Assembly: GCF_051245535.1 (NCBI RefSeq)
Contig: NZ_CP195303.1
Location: 1,488,001-1,552,000 of the forward strand
Reading direction: 5' to 3'
From: Micavibrio aeruginosavorus_D
Lineage (GTDB): Bacteria; Pseudomonadota; Alphaproteobacteria; Micavibrionales; Micavibrionaceae
Length of the DNA stretch: 64,000 bases
Part shown: piece by piece, positions 1 through 9,655 of the stretch
How the letters are laid out: each line of letters opens with the position of its first letter
Position numbering within the stretch: position 1 is the stretch's first letter
Made by a program: the position numbers and the translations under genes
Notes under the pieces: model-generated
Seen by the model: only the letters and a program-made list of their open reading frames with translations
Databases searched by the model: none
Told to the model about the DNA's origin: nothing

Positions 1-714
1 AATGCGACGCACATTTTCAATGTCGCTTTCACGGCATTGCTGAACCACTTCGATCCGCGCACGGTAATCCGGGGACAGACGCGACAAAGCCGCCGGAACC
101 ACATCGGAAAACACATGCGCCCCCAACGACCCGCCCATGACGAAAATGCGCAGAGCGCCATCCGGTTGAATAATCGGATAGGGTTTGTAGCTTAAGGACG
201 AAATTTCTTCACGCACCGGATTGCCCGTCACAACGGCACGGGCATTATCCGCCGGTTCCAACCCATGCACATGCGGCATGGACAATGCGATCCGGCTGGC
301 GCGTGCGGCCAGCATCACGTTGGCGCGGCCAACGATGGCGTTTTGTTCGTGGATGATGGTGTCCACCTTCATCCCCTGCGCCGCGAACACGGCGGGGAAG
401 GATGGATACCCACCAAACCCGGCAACGACCGTCGGCTTTAATTTTTTCACCAGATTGCGGGCCTGCAAAATGCCAAAGGCCAACCCCGCCGCCCCGCGCA
501 CCTTGCCCACCAATCCACGGCCGAGCGTTCCCGCGCTGATCACATGGACGGGGATGTCCCCAAAAATATTCGCGAACTTGCTGCCGCGCGCGTCGGTGAC
601 CAGTTCAACGCGATAACCGCGCGAAATCAAATCACGCCCAAGCGCTGCCGCCGGGAACACATGGCCGCCGGTCCCGCCGGCGCTCAAAAGAATCAGTTTG
701 GATGTATCTGTCAT
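1..714 (-). CDS. murG: MurG, lipid II-forming GlcNAc transferase (3' end cut off)
   Basis: Transfers GlcNAc from UDP-GlcNAc to lipid I on the cytoplasmic face of the inner membrane, giving lipid II. The protein starts MTDTSKLILLSAGGTGGHVFPA; the GGTGGH glycine loop near the N-terminus is the MurG/GT28 hallmark, and FGGYPS, HEQNA and MGGSLGA follow in the expected order. Only the first 238 codons are present; the reading frame is open to base 1, so the C-terminal UDP-binding domain lies largely outside. It is the last visible gene of the dcw cluster, 74 bases after ftsW, the largest gap in the cluster. No strong Shine-Dalgarno is seen before the ATG. Confidence 0.95.
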   Translation of the reverse strand, partial: MTDTSKLILLSAGGTGGHVFPAAALGRDLISRGYRVELVTDARGSKFANIFGDIPVHVISAGTLGRGLVGKVRGAAGLAFGILQARNLVKKLKPTVVAGFGGYPSFPAVFAAQGMKVDTIIHEQNAIVGRANVMLAARASRIALSMPHVHGLEPADNARAVVTGNPVREEISSLSYKPYPIIQPDGALRIFVMGGSLGAHVFSDVVPAALSRLSPDYRARIEVVQQCRESDIENVRRI

Positions 715-788
715 AATGACGTTTTACTGCCTGAAAACGGGTCTGTACAGGGTTGCATCATGCCACAAACCCGCCTTATCCCAAAGGT

Positions 789-1982
789 TTAGGAGGCATT
801 CATCTGGGTTTTGGGGGCCATTCCGCCCTTGGCGATGGTCGATCGCCCCTGGCGCCGGGTCAAAGCCAGCAAAAACCCCATGCCCACGCCCACAGCCACC
901 AGCGACGATCCGCCGTAGCTTAAGAAAGGCAATGTCATCCCCTTGGTCGGGATCAGGGCCAGATTCGACCCCATATGGACCAGACTTTGGCACCCGAACA
1001 TGGTCAACAGACCGCCCGTGCCCAGAATAACAAACATGTTATCCGAATCCATCACGCGGTTCAGGCCACGCAAAATCACCCAAGCGAACAAGCCGATGAT
1101 GATCAGCAACAGAACCAAGCCCATTTCTTCACCCGCCACCGAAAACACGAAATCGGTATGCGCATCGGGAATGGCCAGCTTCACCGTCCCCTGCCCCGGC
1201 CCGGCACCGAATATGCCACCTTCCTGAAACGCTTGGCGCGCCAGATCGATCTGGTACGTATCGCCCGTTTCGGGATTGAGGAAGCGGTCAATACGGCTGC
1301 GCACGTGGTGCAGGCCGAAATACGCCGCCACACCGCCCAGAGCCGCCACACCGCCCAGCCCGACGACCAGACGCAACGGCAGCCCCGCCAGAAACACCTG
1401 CCCCACAATAATCGCGGTGACCAGCATCGACATGCCGAAATCGGGTTGCAGGATCAGCAGTGAAATCAACAACGCATACAGCCCCGCCGCCAGACGATCA
1501 CCGGGGAAGCCCGGTTGATCCTTCTGCCGCGCCATAAACCATGCGATGACAACGGCGAAGGCGGGTTTAGCGAACTCGCTGGGCTGGATGGAACCGAAGG
1601 GCAAGTGAATCCAGCGCTGCGCGCCCTTCACTTCCGCCCCGGCGACCAGAACGAACGCCATGCACAAAATGCTGCCCGCCAGAATAACACTGGCAATGCG
1701 CCAGATGGTCCGGTGCGAACACATCGACAGGCCAACCATGGCCAGAAGCGACGGCACCAAAAACACCATATGGCGTTTAAAGAAATAATATTGATCCAGC
1801 CCCAACCGTTCCGCCACCGGCGGCGACCCGGTCACCACCATCACAATCCCGATCCCGGCCAGCGCCAGCATGATGGATAACAACACGCGGTCCACCGTCC
1901 ACCACCATTGACCGACGATGGATTGGTCGGTCCGGGAAAACATGCGCCCCGTGCGGGAATGGTTGGTGGATAATCCGATCAT
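789..1982 (-). CDS. ftsW: FtsW, septal peptidoglycan polymerase (SEDS family)
   Basis: SEDS-family multispanning glycosyltransferase that polymerises lipid II at the septum together with FtsI. The 397-residue protein is hydrophobic throughout, with about ten predicted membrane segments. Family signatures include the QPSEFAKPAF segment (about residue 130) and the C-terminal GMTLPFLSYGGSSL motif. The N-terminus up to about residue 27 is polar and could be shortened by a downstream start at MFSRTDQ. Its ATG overlaps the stop codon of murD by four bases (ATGA), so translational coupling is likely. Its position between murD and murG separates FtsW from the elongasome paralogue RodA. Confidence 0.95.
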   Translation of the reverse strand: MIGLSTNHSRTGRMFSRTDQSIVGQWWWTVDRVLLSIMLALAGIGIVMVVTGSPPVAERLGLDQYYFFKRHMVFLVPSLLAMVGLSMCSHRTIWRIASVILAGSILCMAFVLVAGAEVKGAQRWIHLPFGSIQPSEFAKPAFAVVIAWFMARQKDQPGFPGDRLAAGLYALLISLLILQPDFGMSMLVTAIIVGQVFLAGLPLRLVVGLGGVAALGGVAAYFGLHHVRSRIDRFLNPETGDTYQIDLARQAFQEGGIFGAGPGQGTVKLAIPDAHTDFVFSVAGEEMGLVLLLIIIGLFAWVILRGLNRVMDSDNMFVILGTGGLLTMFGCQSLVHMGSNLALIPTKGMTLPFLSYGGSSLVAVGVGMGFLLALTRRQGRSTIAKGGMAPKTQMNAS

Positions 1983-3382
1983 GCCTTGTCCCCTTCGGGC
2001 AATGCCATGACCATTTTCGTGAATTCATCGCCCCGGTGTTCAAAGGACCGGAATTGATCGAACGACGCACAGGCCGGGGACAGTAACACAACGCCGGCCC
2101 CGCCCGGTTCACCCCGTGCGGCTTGCGCCGTGATATGGGCCTCACTGACGGCGCGGTCCAGCGTTTCGCTGCGCACATAATCAACGCCACGATTATCCAG
2201 CCATTTGCAAAAATCATCCATGGCCGCGCCGATCACAAACGCCTTGCGCACGCGATCCATAAACGGTTCCAGACCATTCAGGCCGCCATCCTTCGGCTTG
2301 CCTCCAACGATCCAGCAGATGTTGCGGTAACAGACCAAAGCCTTGGCCGTGGCATCGGCATTGGTCGCCTTGCTGTCATTCACATAGGCCACGCCGTTGA
2401 TCACGCGCGTCATAAATTGACGATGCGGCAACCCCGGATAGGTTTTGACCGCATTCATAATCACATCCGCATCCAACCCGGACAGGCGCGCGGTGATATA
2501 GGCGGCGCAAATATTCTGGTGGTTATGCACGCCGGGCAAGGTCGTCAACGCGGACACGGACCCGATTTCACGCACCTCCCCATCCATGCAATCAAACAGC
2601 ACGCCGTTTGATACATAGGCTCCACGCTCCACCGGGTTCAGGACGGAAATCGCGTAGACATCGCGTTCACCCGCCTCCTGCACCTGTTTGAACATGGCGC
2701 GGGATGGTTCGTCATCCACACCGATAATCGCGGCCCCGGTTCCACGGAAAATCCGCATCTTCGCCGCCGCATATCCGGCCATGTCGCCGTGGCGATCCAG
2801 ATGATCGGGCGTTAAATTCATATGCACGCCAATATTCGGTGCAAATGTCGGGCACAAATCCAGTTGATAGGATGATAATTCCAGAACGATCACGCCATCC
2901 TGCGGCGGCAATTCAATATCCAACGCCGCACGGCCAATATTCCCGCCGACGGATGCCGTCACGCCGCTGGCATTCAGAATATGCCCGATCAGCGCCGTGG
3001 TTGTTGATTTACCGTTTGTGCCGGTTATGCCGATGGTTTTGCGCCCATGACCAGCCCGATGCAACAATTCAACATCGCCCAGAATTTCTACGCCCGCATC
3101 CTGCGCCCGCGCCACAATCACGTGCGGTTCCGGGTGCGTCAGCGGAATACCCGGCGCCACGACCAGCATGGCAAAACCGGACAGATCGGCGATCGTCAGA
3201 TTGCTGATGGTCGCGCCTTCGGCGGCGGCCTGTGTCCGCTTGGTTTCATCATCGTCCCATGCCGTGACGGATACACCCGCCCGCACAAAAGCCGAAACGG
3301 TGGCCAGGCCGGATAACCCCAACCCGAACACCGCAACAGGACGACCACCCAGATTGGCGGCGATAGACGATAGATCAATCAT
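1979..3382 (-). CDS. murD: MurD, UDP-MurNAc-L-Ala:D-Glu ligase
   Basis: Cytoplasmic ATP-dependent Mur ligase adding D-glutamate to UDP-MurNAc-L-alanine. The chosen start gives MIDLSSIAANLGGRPVAVFG; a longer frame extends upstream into mraY but its 28 extra residues are unlike the family. The N-terminal Rossmann-type UDP-binding domain carries VFGLGLSGLA, the central domain the ATP loop GITGTNGKSTTT, and the C-terminal domain VNDSKATN and YRNICWIVGGKPK. Length, 467 residues, is normal. The chosen ATG overlaps the mraY stop as ATGA, supporting this start. Confidence 0.95.
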   Translation of the reverse strand: MIDLSSIAANLGGRPVAVFGLGLSGLATVSAFVRAGVSVTAWDDDETKRTQAAAEGATISNLTIADLSGFAMLVVAPGIPLTHPEPHVIVARAQDAGVEILGDVELLHRAGHGRKTIGITGTNGKSTTTALIGHILNASGVTASVGGNIGRAALDIELPPQDGVIVLELSSYQLDLCPTFAPNIGVHMNLTPDHLDRHGDMAGYAAAKMRIFRGTGAAIIGVDDEPSRAMFKQVQEAGERDVYAISVLNPVERGAYVSNGVLFDCMDGEVREIGSVSALTTLPGVHNHQNICAAYITARLSGLDADVIMNAVKTYPGLPHRQFMTRVINGVAYVNDSKATNADATAKALVCYRNICWIVGGKPKDGGLNGLEPFMDRVRKAFVIGAAMDDFCKWLDNRGVDYVRSETLDRAVSEAHITAQAARGEPGGAGVVLLSPACASFDQFRSFEHRGDEFTKMVMALPEGDKA

Positions 3383-4464
3383 CGCAATTTCAATGTTGAA
3401 AGCCCGATCAAAGCCAGGATGACAGCAATGATCCAGAAACGGATCACCACGGTCGGTTCCGACCACCCTTTTTTCTCGTAATGATGGTGCAGCGGCGCCA
3501 TGCGGAACACGCGCTTGCCCGTCAATTTAAACGACGCCACCTGCACGATCACAGATACGGTTTCCAGCACGAACAGCCCACCGATAATGGCCAGAACCAG
3601 TTCGTGTTTCGTAATCACCGCCATCGCGCCCAGAACCCCGCCCATGGACAAGGACCCGGTATCGCCCATAAACACCATCGCCGGGGGCGCGTTGTACCAC
3701 AGGAACCCCATCGCTGCACCAACCAGCGCACCGCACAGAATGGCCAGCTCGCCCGTGCCCGGCACGAACGGAATTTGCAAATAATCGGAATAAATCGCAT
3801 TGCCGACCAGATAGGCGATCAGACCAAAACACGCCGCCGCAATCGCCACTGGAACAATCGCCAGACCATCCAGACCATCGGTCAGGTTCACGGCGTTCGA
3901 TGCGCCAACCATGACAATCACCGCCCACGGAATGAAGAACCACCCCAGATTCAGGAACAGGGATTTAAAGAACGGAATGGCCACATGATGGTTCAGCGTT
4001 TCCGGGGCCACATGCATGGCCCACAAGGTCGCAATCAAACCAATGGTAATTTGCGCCACCAGTTTCAGCTTGCCCGACAACCCCTTGGAATTTTTCTTGG
4101 TCAGTTTCAGATAATCGTCGCCAAAGCCAATCATGCCGAACCCGACCATGACCATCAGGGCGATCCATACATAATGGTTGGACAAATCCGCCCACAACAG
4201 CGTGGAAATGGTCACGGAAATCAGAACCATCAACCCGCCCATGGTTGGCGTGCCGGCTTTCTTCGCGTGGGCTTCTTCCAGATATTCGCGGATGTTGCTG
4301 GCGCTGCCCTGTTTTGATTTCAGCCAGCGGATCATGCCGGGACCAATCAGGAAACAAATCACCAGCGCCGTCATAATGGCACACCCGGTCCGGAAGGTCA
4401 GATACCGGAACAGGTTGAAAAAGATAAAATCGTCGCCCAGCGGGGCCAGCAAATTATAAAGCAT
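3379..4464 (-). CDS. mraY: MraY, phospho-MurNAc-pentapeptide translocase
   Basis: Integral membrane enzyme that moves phospho-MurNAc-pentapeptide from UDP to undecaprenyl phosphate, forming lipid I. The start MLYNLLAPLGDDFIFFNLFRY is typical; a longer frame adds 28 non-homologous residues. Visible signatures are KKAGTPTMGG, the aspartate pair in GFGDDYLK, NAVNLTDGLDGLA and the histidine-rich PLHHHYEKKGW loop, all conserved active-site elements. About ten membrane segments; 361 residues is standard. It overlaps the 3' end of murF by 11 bases. Confidence 0.96.
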   Translation of the reverse strand: MLYNLLAPLGDDFIFFNLFRYLTFRTGCAIMTALVICFLIGPGMIRWLKSKQGSASNIREYLEEAHAKKAGTPTMGGLMVLISVTISTLLWADLSNHYVWIALMVMVGFGMIGFGDDYLKLTKKNSKGLSGKLKLVAQITIGLIATLWAMHVAPETLNHHVAIPFFKSLFLNLGWFFIPWAVIVMVGASNAVNLTDGLDGLAIVPVAIAAACFGLIAYLVGNAIYSDYLQIPFVPGTGELAILCGALVGAAMGFLWYNAPPAMVFMGDTGSLSMGGVLGAMAVITKHELVLAIIGGLFVLETVSVIVQVASFKLTGKRVFRMAPLHHHYEKKGWSEPTVVIRFWIIAVILALIGLSTLKLR

Positions 4465-5950
4465 CTTCAACCTCGCGGCGTGATGTGTTTGCGTTTTTCT
4501 TTTGTTTGCGTGTATGCGGCAGATGACGCAGCGTTTCCACCACAACATCCATCCGGCTGCCGTGCGATCCCTTGACCATCACGACATCACCCGGCACCAG
4601 AACTTCGGGCACGATTTCGGCCAGTTCGGTGCTGGTCGCGCGATGCGCGCCGCGTTGCTCCGGCGGCAACGCATCATGCAGATTTTTCATCAGCGCACCG
4701 CATGTATAGACCAGATTCACATCCGCCGCCTGTAACGGCAGGGCCAGTTCGGCATGCAACCGCGCCCCATCGGCCCCCAGCTCCAGCATATCGCCCAGCA
4801 CCGCAATGCGGCGCCCGCCACGACCCGGATCGATCAGGGCCAAAACCTTGAACGCCGCCTGCATCGCCACGGGGGATGCGTTATAGCTTTCATCGATCAA
4901 TGTGACAGGATTACGGCGATCCCCAATATTGATACGCTCGCGGCGGCCACGGCCCACCGGGGGGGCCACTTTTTCCAATGCTTTCGCGGCCTTGCGCACG
5001 TTTCCACCGGCGGCGGACACGGCCAGCAACACGGCAATCGCGTTCATGGCAATATGACGCCCGGCGATCAGCAGGGTGAACGATACCTCTTCCCCGCAAA
5101 TCACGGCCCGCACACGCGATCCGTTGGACGCCAGCAGGCATTCCACCAACCGCCCATCAACATCATCCCCGCCACCGAAGGACAGGATTTTGCCAACGCC
5201 ACATTTGCGTGCGCCTTGCGCCAATTGGTCGAAATGCGGGTTGTCGGCATTTAAAATGGCCACACCGCTGGCACCCATACCTTCGAAAATTTCCGCCTTC
5301 GCCGCGGCGATGGCTTCGGTCGTGCCGAAATGTTCCAGATGAACCGGTTCAATGGTGGTGATAATCGCAATGTGCGGGCGCACTTGGCTTGTCAGTCCGG
5401 AAAGTTCCCCGGCATGGTTCATGCCCATTTCGAAAATGCCGTAATCACACCCCGCATGCATGGTGGACAATGACAGCGGCACACCCCAATGGTTGTTGTG
5501 GCTGGCCTTGCTGTAATGAGTCTGGCCCAAGGCCCCAAAGGCCACGGCCATCATTTCCTTCGTTCCGGTTTTACCAACCGAACCGGTGACACCGATGATC
5601 TTTGCCCCCGTGCGGTTACGGGCACCCTGACCCAAAGCCTGCATGCCCGTGAACGTATCATCTACCATCAAAATCGGCGCGTGGTCGGGCAAGCCATCGA
5701 CCGGATGCGCGATCATCACCGCAGCAGCCCCCTTGTCCAAAGCCATTTTCACATAGGCATGGCCATCGCTGGCATCACCCTTGATGGCGATAAACAGATC
5801 ACCCGGCTGCAATGTGCGTGTATCAATCGACACGCCCGTGGCGGCCCAATCCTGCGCGCCCAGCAAACGTCCGTTCGTGGCTTTCGCCGCGTCGGATGCG
5901 CTCCAGATCACGTGTGATTCAGGCTTCTGCCTATGCTTACAAAATAACAT
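4454..5950 (-). CDS. murF: MurF, D-Ala-D-Ala adding ligase
   Basis: Cytoplasmic ligase that completes the UDP-MurNAc-pentapeptide by adding D-Ala-D-Ala. The P-loop reads GVTGSVGKTGTK, with the GKT-TK form usual in MurF. SKASHNNHWGVPLSL and GIFEMGMNHAGE in the central domain and LIDESYNASPVAM in the C-terminal domain are MurF signatures. The 498-residue length is slightly above average owing to about 13 extra N-terminal residues (MLFCKHRQKPESH) and a lysine-rich tail. The start codon lies two bases after the murE stop. Confidence 0.94.
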   Translation of the reverse strand: MLFCKHRQKPESHVIWSASDAAKATNGRLLGAQDWAATGVSIDTRTLQPGDLFIAIKGDASDGHAYVKMALDKGAAAVMIAHPVDGLPDHAPILMVDDTFTGMQALGQGARNRTGAKIIGVTGSVGKTGTKEMMAVAFGALGQTHYSKASHNNHWGVPLSLSTMHAGCDYGIFEMGMNHAGELSGLTSQVRPHIAIITTIEPVHLEHFGTTEAIAAAKAEIFEGMGASGVAILNADNPHFDQLAQGARKCGVGKILSFGGGDDVDGRLVECLLASNGSRVRAVICGEEVSFTLLIAGRHIAMNAIAVLLAVSAAGGNVRKAAKALEKVAPPVGRGRRERINIGDRRNPVTLIDESYNASPVAMQAAFKVLALIDPGRGGRRIAVLGDMLELGADGARLHAELALPLQAADVNLVYTCGALMKNLHDALPPEQRGAHRATSTELAEIVPEVLVPGDVVMVKGSHGSRMDVVVETLRHLPHTRKQKKNANTSRREVEDAL

Positions 5951-5952
5951 TC

Positions 5953-7416
5953 TTATGCTTCCCCAAGCCCGATATTCAAAATTGCTGCGGTGGCCTCTTC
6001 GACATCGTCGAAATGTTCCACCCGATCCCCAATAATTTGCCCCTGCTCATGCCCTTTCCCGGCAATGACCAGAACATCCCCTTGTTTCAACATGCGCACA
6101 GCATGCTGAATCGCCACGCGGCGATCGCCGATATTTTCGGCATCATTTTTTGTCACACCGGCCATAATTTCAGCGCGGATCACATCGGCCTGTTCAAACC
6201 GTGGGTTATCGTCCGTGACGATGACATGATCGGCCAGATCAGCGGCAATGCCGCCCATCACCGGGCGTTTGCCCTTATCTCGGTTGCCACCACAGCCAAA
6301 CAAACACACCAACCGTCCCGCCGTATGCGGGCGCAGGGATTGCAGCACATTGACCAGTGCATCCGGCGTATGCGCGTAATCGACATAGACCGCCGCACCC
6401 TGCGGGTGACCCGGAATATTCTGCAACCGCCCCGGCGCACCCTGCAGGCGGGAGAGGCCATCGACCAGCGCATCCACGCGGGAATCATCTTCGGCCAGTG
6501 CCAGCCCGAGGGCGCACAGCGCATTCATCGCCTGAAACTGCCCGACCAATGGCAACGCCACCGTATAATCATGCCCCAGAACATTGATCTGCAAATCCTG
6601 TCCATCGGGACGCAAGGTGCGGGATTTCAAAACGATATCCTGCGCAGATTGCCCATAGGACCACATCCGCAGGCCACGCGATTTACAAATATCGGCCAGC
6701 GCCGCAAATGCCTCATCATCGGCATTCAGCACCGCCGTACCATCATCGCGCAGGACCGATGAAAACAGGCGTGCCTTGGCCGCTAGATAGGTTTTCATGT
6801 CACCGTGATAATCCAGATGATCACGCGTCAAATTGGTAAAACCCGCCGCCGATACGCACACGCCGTCCAGACGGTTTTGGTCCAGCCCGTGGCTGGAGGC
6901 CTCCATCGCCAGATGGGTCACACCCGCATCCGCCATTTCGGCCATCAGCGCCATCAATGATACCGGGTCCGGCGTGGTCATGGCCCCGTCACGGTTAAAA
7001 TGCGTTCCACGTACACCAATGGTACCCAAACTGGCCGAAGCCATATTCAACCCGGCCCAAAGCTGCTGCGTGAAATGGGCGGTCGATGTTTTGCCGTTGG
7101 TGCCCGTCACCGCCGTAACAATCTCCGGCTGGCGCCCATAAAATCGCGCCGCCATCACCGCCGCCACATGGCGCGGATTATCGTGCGGGATAAAAACAAC
7201 GTTGCCATCGGCTTTCGTCCCGGTCGGAACAACAACGGCCCCGGCCCCGGATGCAATGGCGGCCGCAATAAAATCGCGTCCATCAACCTTCACGCCCGGC
7301 ACAGCAACGAACACATACCCCGGCTTGACCGCGCGGCTGTCCAGCGCGATGCCGGACACATCCACATCCGGGCCCGTATAATGATCGATCAGGGTCGAAA
7401 GCTTTTTCGCCATCAT
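5953..7416 (-). CDS. murE: MurE, UDP-MurNAc-tripeptide synthetase (meso-DAP type)
   Basis: Adds the third stem-peptide residue in the cytoplasm. The ATP loop is TAVTGTNGKTST; the C-terminal domain has VTDDNPRFEQ. The DNPR motif is the known selector for meso-diaminopimelate rather than lysine, so this organism should have DAP-type peptidoglycan. KGHEQGQ lies close to the C-terminus. Two adjacent ATG codons (7416 and 7413) are possible starts; either overlaps the ftsI stop codon. Length 487, normal. Confidence 0.96.
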   Translation of the reverse strand: MMAKKLSTLIDHYTGPDVDVSGIALDSRAVKPGYVFVAVPGVKVDGRDFIAAAIASGAGAVVVPTGTKADGNVVFIPHDNPRHVAAVMAARFYGRQPEIVTAVTGTNGKTSTAHFTQQLWAGLNMASASLGTIGVRGTHFNRDGAMTTPDPVSLMALMAEMADAGVTHLAMEASSHGLDQNRLDGVCVSAAGFTNLTRDHLDYHGDMKTYLAAKARLFSSVLRDDGTAVLNADDEAFAALADICKSRGLRMWSYGQSAQDIVLKSRTLRPDGQDLQINVLGHDYTVALPLVGQFQAMNALCALGLALAEDDSRVDALVDGLSRLQGAPGRLQNIPGHPQGAAVYVDYAHTPDALVNVLQSLRPHTAGRLVCLFGCGGNRDKGKRPVMGGIAADLADHVIVTDDNPRFEQADVIRAEIMAGVTKNDAENIGDRRVAIQHAVRMLKQGDVLVIAGKGHEQGQIIGDRVEHFDDVEEATAAILNIGLGEA

Positions 7417-9173
7417 TCCCCCGCTTTCTTTGGATCATGGACATAGCGAACCAGTTCCGCGGAAATATCCTTCTCCGCCGGAATATCCTTCGGCGGCAAT
7501 GCCAGAACCGACGCCATCGCCGTCACCACACGACCGACAGCCGGGGCACCAACCCATCCACCCGTGGCATAGCCATAGGATTCTTTATTCCCCTGCGGCT
7601 CGTCCACGATCACCAGAACGACATAATCCGGATCATCCGACGGGAATACGCCAAGGAAGGATGACAGCAAACGTTTGCGGTCATATCCGCCACGCGCACC
7701 CGGCTTTTCCGCCGATCCGGTTTTACCGCCGACCATGTAACCCGGCACATCGGCCTTGCCACCCGTGCCATGGCTGACCGTCAGGCGCAGCAATTGACGA
7801 ATGCGGTGTGCCGTTTCCGCCGACACGACACGCACCGATGCGTTTTCTTTATCTTCGGCGATTTTATCGAGAACGATATGCGGGTTCACACGCAAGCCAC
7901 CATTGACGATGGATGACGCGGCGGAGGCCACATGCAACGGCGACACCGCAATGCCGTGACCATAAGACGCCGTCAGCGTGCTGGTTTCACGCCACGGTGA
8001 CGGGATAATCGGCTGCCCAACTTCGTCAATTTCAATTTTCACCGGGGCCATGAACCCCAGATCGGCATAGAAATTCTTCAGCGCATCCGTTCCCACGGCC
8101 TGCCCCATCAGGGCCGAACCAATGTTGGACGAATACATGAAAATTTCAGGAATGGTCAGGATACGTTTTTGCGCGTGATAATCTTTAATCGTAAAGCGAC
8201 CGATGGTCAGCGGCTTGGTCGCATCAAAGGTCTGGCCAATCGGCGCATTTTTTAATTCCAGATAGGCCGCGGTCGAAAACAGCTTGAAGGTCGAGCCCAT
8301 TTCATACACGCCCAGTGACAGGCGGTTGAACAGATTGTCCGGCTTGGCCGATCCCGCGCTGTGCGGATCAAAATCGGGCAACGATACCGCCGCCAGAATT
8401 TCACCGTCATGCACGTTCATAATCACGCCCATGCCGCCCTTGGCGTTGAAATCCTTGATCGTGCGCGAAATTTCACGGCGCAAGACATGTTGTAAACGCA
8501 CATCGATGGTCAACTGCACGGGCTCTTTGCCCGCCCGCAGAACATTGTCGAAACTGCGTTCAACACCGGCCAGACCATTGCCGTCCACATTGGTATAGCC
8601 CACCAGATGCGCACCCAACGCCCCTTGCGGGTACAAACGGTTAGCTTCGGTTTCAAAGGACAGACCCGGATGCCCCAGCCCCAGCACAGCATATTGATCC
8701 TGTGGCGCAAGGTTGCGCTTGATCCAGACAAAACGCCCATCACGCTGCAATTTTTTCAAAACATCGCCATAGGACAGGTCCGGCAGAACCTTGACCAGAT
8801 CACGCGCCACCCCTTCCGGGTCCGGAATCAATTTCGGATCGGCGTAGAGCGAGGCAGTTTGCACCGACCGCGCCAGAATAACGCCGTTGCGATCGACGAT
8901 ATCGGCACGCAAAGTCGTTGGCGCCGTCTTCGGCCCTTGCGTGTAATCACGCGGGGATGATTCTTGTGAAAACCCACTGGACAGACCTTGGCTCAACCGC
9001 GGCAATTCACCCTGCAGGATCGTCAAGTCAAATCCGCGCACCGCCACCAACACAAAGGCCGAGGCAAAGCACACCCGCATAAACATGATTCGCCCACGCG
9101 CCAGATCCAATGCGGAGCGCCGCGTGCCAATCAACTTCATGACTTTTTGACGGAAAAACGGGGATGGGCTCAT
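7413..9173 (-). CDS. ftsI: FtsI/PBP3, septal peptidoglycan transpeptidase
   Basis: Class B penicillin-binding protein that crosslinks septal peptidoglycan in the periplasm. One N-terminal membrane anchor (about residues 30-47), then a pedestal domain starting near RADIVDRNGVILA, then the transpeptidase domain. The catalytic tetrad S-T-F-K is at residues 294-297, followed by SSN (SxN motif) and KTG within MVGGKTGSAEKPG. The 586-residue length fits. ATGA overlap with the preceding ftsL-like gene suggests coupled expression of divisome partners. Confidence 0.95.
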   Translation of the reverse strand: MSPSPFFRQKVMKLIGTRRSALDLARGRIMFMRVCFASAFVLVAVRGFDLTILQGELPRLSQGLSSGFSQESSPRDYTQGPKTAPTTLRADIVDRNGVILARSVQTASLYADPKLIPDPEGVARDLVKVLPDLSYGDVLKKLQRDGRFVWIKRNLAPQDQYAVLGLGHPGLSFETEANRLYPQGALGAHLVGYTNVDGNGLAGVERSFDNVLRAGKEPVQLTIDVRLQHVLRREISRTIKDFNAKGGMGVIMNVHDGEILAAVSLPDFDPHSAGSAKPDNLFNRLSLGVYEMGSTFKLFSTAAYLELKNAPIGQTFDATKPLTIGRFTIKDYHAQKRILTIPEIFMYSSNIGSALMGQAVGTDALKNFYADLGFMAPVKIEIDEVGQPIIPSPWRETSTLTASYGHGIAVSPLHVASAASSIVNGGLRVNPHIVLDKIAEDKENASVRVVSAETAHRIRQLLRLTVSHGTGGKADVPGYMVGGKTGSAEKPGARGGYDRKRLLSSFLGVFPSDDPDYVVLVIVDEPQGNKESYGYATGGWVGAPAVGRVVTAMASVLALPPKDIPAEKDISAELVRYVHDPKKAGE

Positions 9174-9655
9174 GGCGTACCCCCGCTTGGTTCCGTATCG
9201 GTCAGGCGATTGATCAACGTATCAAAATTTTCAGACGATGGAGACGATGTTGCCGGAGAAGCCACAGGATCGTGGACAGCAACAGACGGCGGAGAACCCG
9301 CCGGAGAAGGAGAGGGTTTTAAAACAGCACGGCGCAAAGCCGGATCGGGTTTACGCGCGGGAATAATCGGTTCCATCTGATCGGGCAACGCCCCACCATC
9401 ACGCACCAGCAGAGCCGGATCAATCGGCTTCATTTTCAAATGCTGACGCGCCAGTTCTTCCAACCGGTCGGGGCGATTGAGATAATCCCATTCCGCTTCC
9501 AGCACGCGCAGGGCTTCGCCCTCTTTGGTCAGTTGCGCATTCAGCCCGCGCAATTGATGCTCGGCCTGCTGCACGTTCTGGCTGGTTTGGAACAGCATGA
9601 ATCCCGCCATCCCGGCCAAGCCGAGCGAAACGATAGACGAAAGGCGAATGCGCAT
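9170..9655 (-). CDS. ftsL: FtsL-like divisome protein
   Basis: Small bitopic protein in the usual ftsL slot between rsmH and ftsI. Residues about 5-23 form a membrane segment, followed by a heptad-like coiled coil (QNVQQAEHQLRGLNAQLTKE) and the FtsL/DUF-type element WDYLNRPDRLEELA near residues 56-69. The remaining 85 residues are Pro/Ser-rich and probably unstructured, longer than in E. coli FtsL. FtsL is known to link FtsB, FtsW and FtsI; the assignment rests on topology, the LNRPDRLEELA signature and position. Starts one base inside the rsmH stop codon (TAATG). Confidence 0.85.
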   Translation of the reverse strand: MRIRLSSIVSLGLAGMAGFMLFQTSQNVQQAEHQLRGLNAQLTKEGEALRVLEAEWDYLNRPDRLEELARQHLKMKPIDPALLVRDGGALPDQMEPIIPARKPDPALRRAVLKPSPSPAGSPPSVAVHDPVASPATSSPSSENFDTLINRLTDTEPSGGTP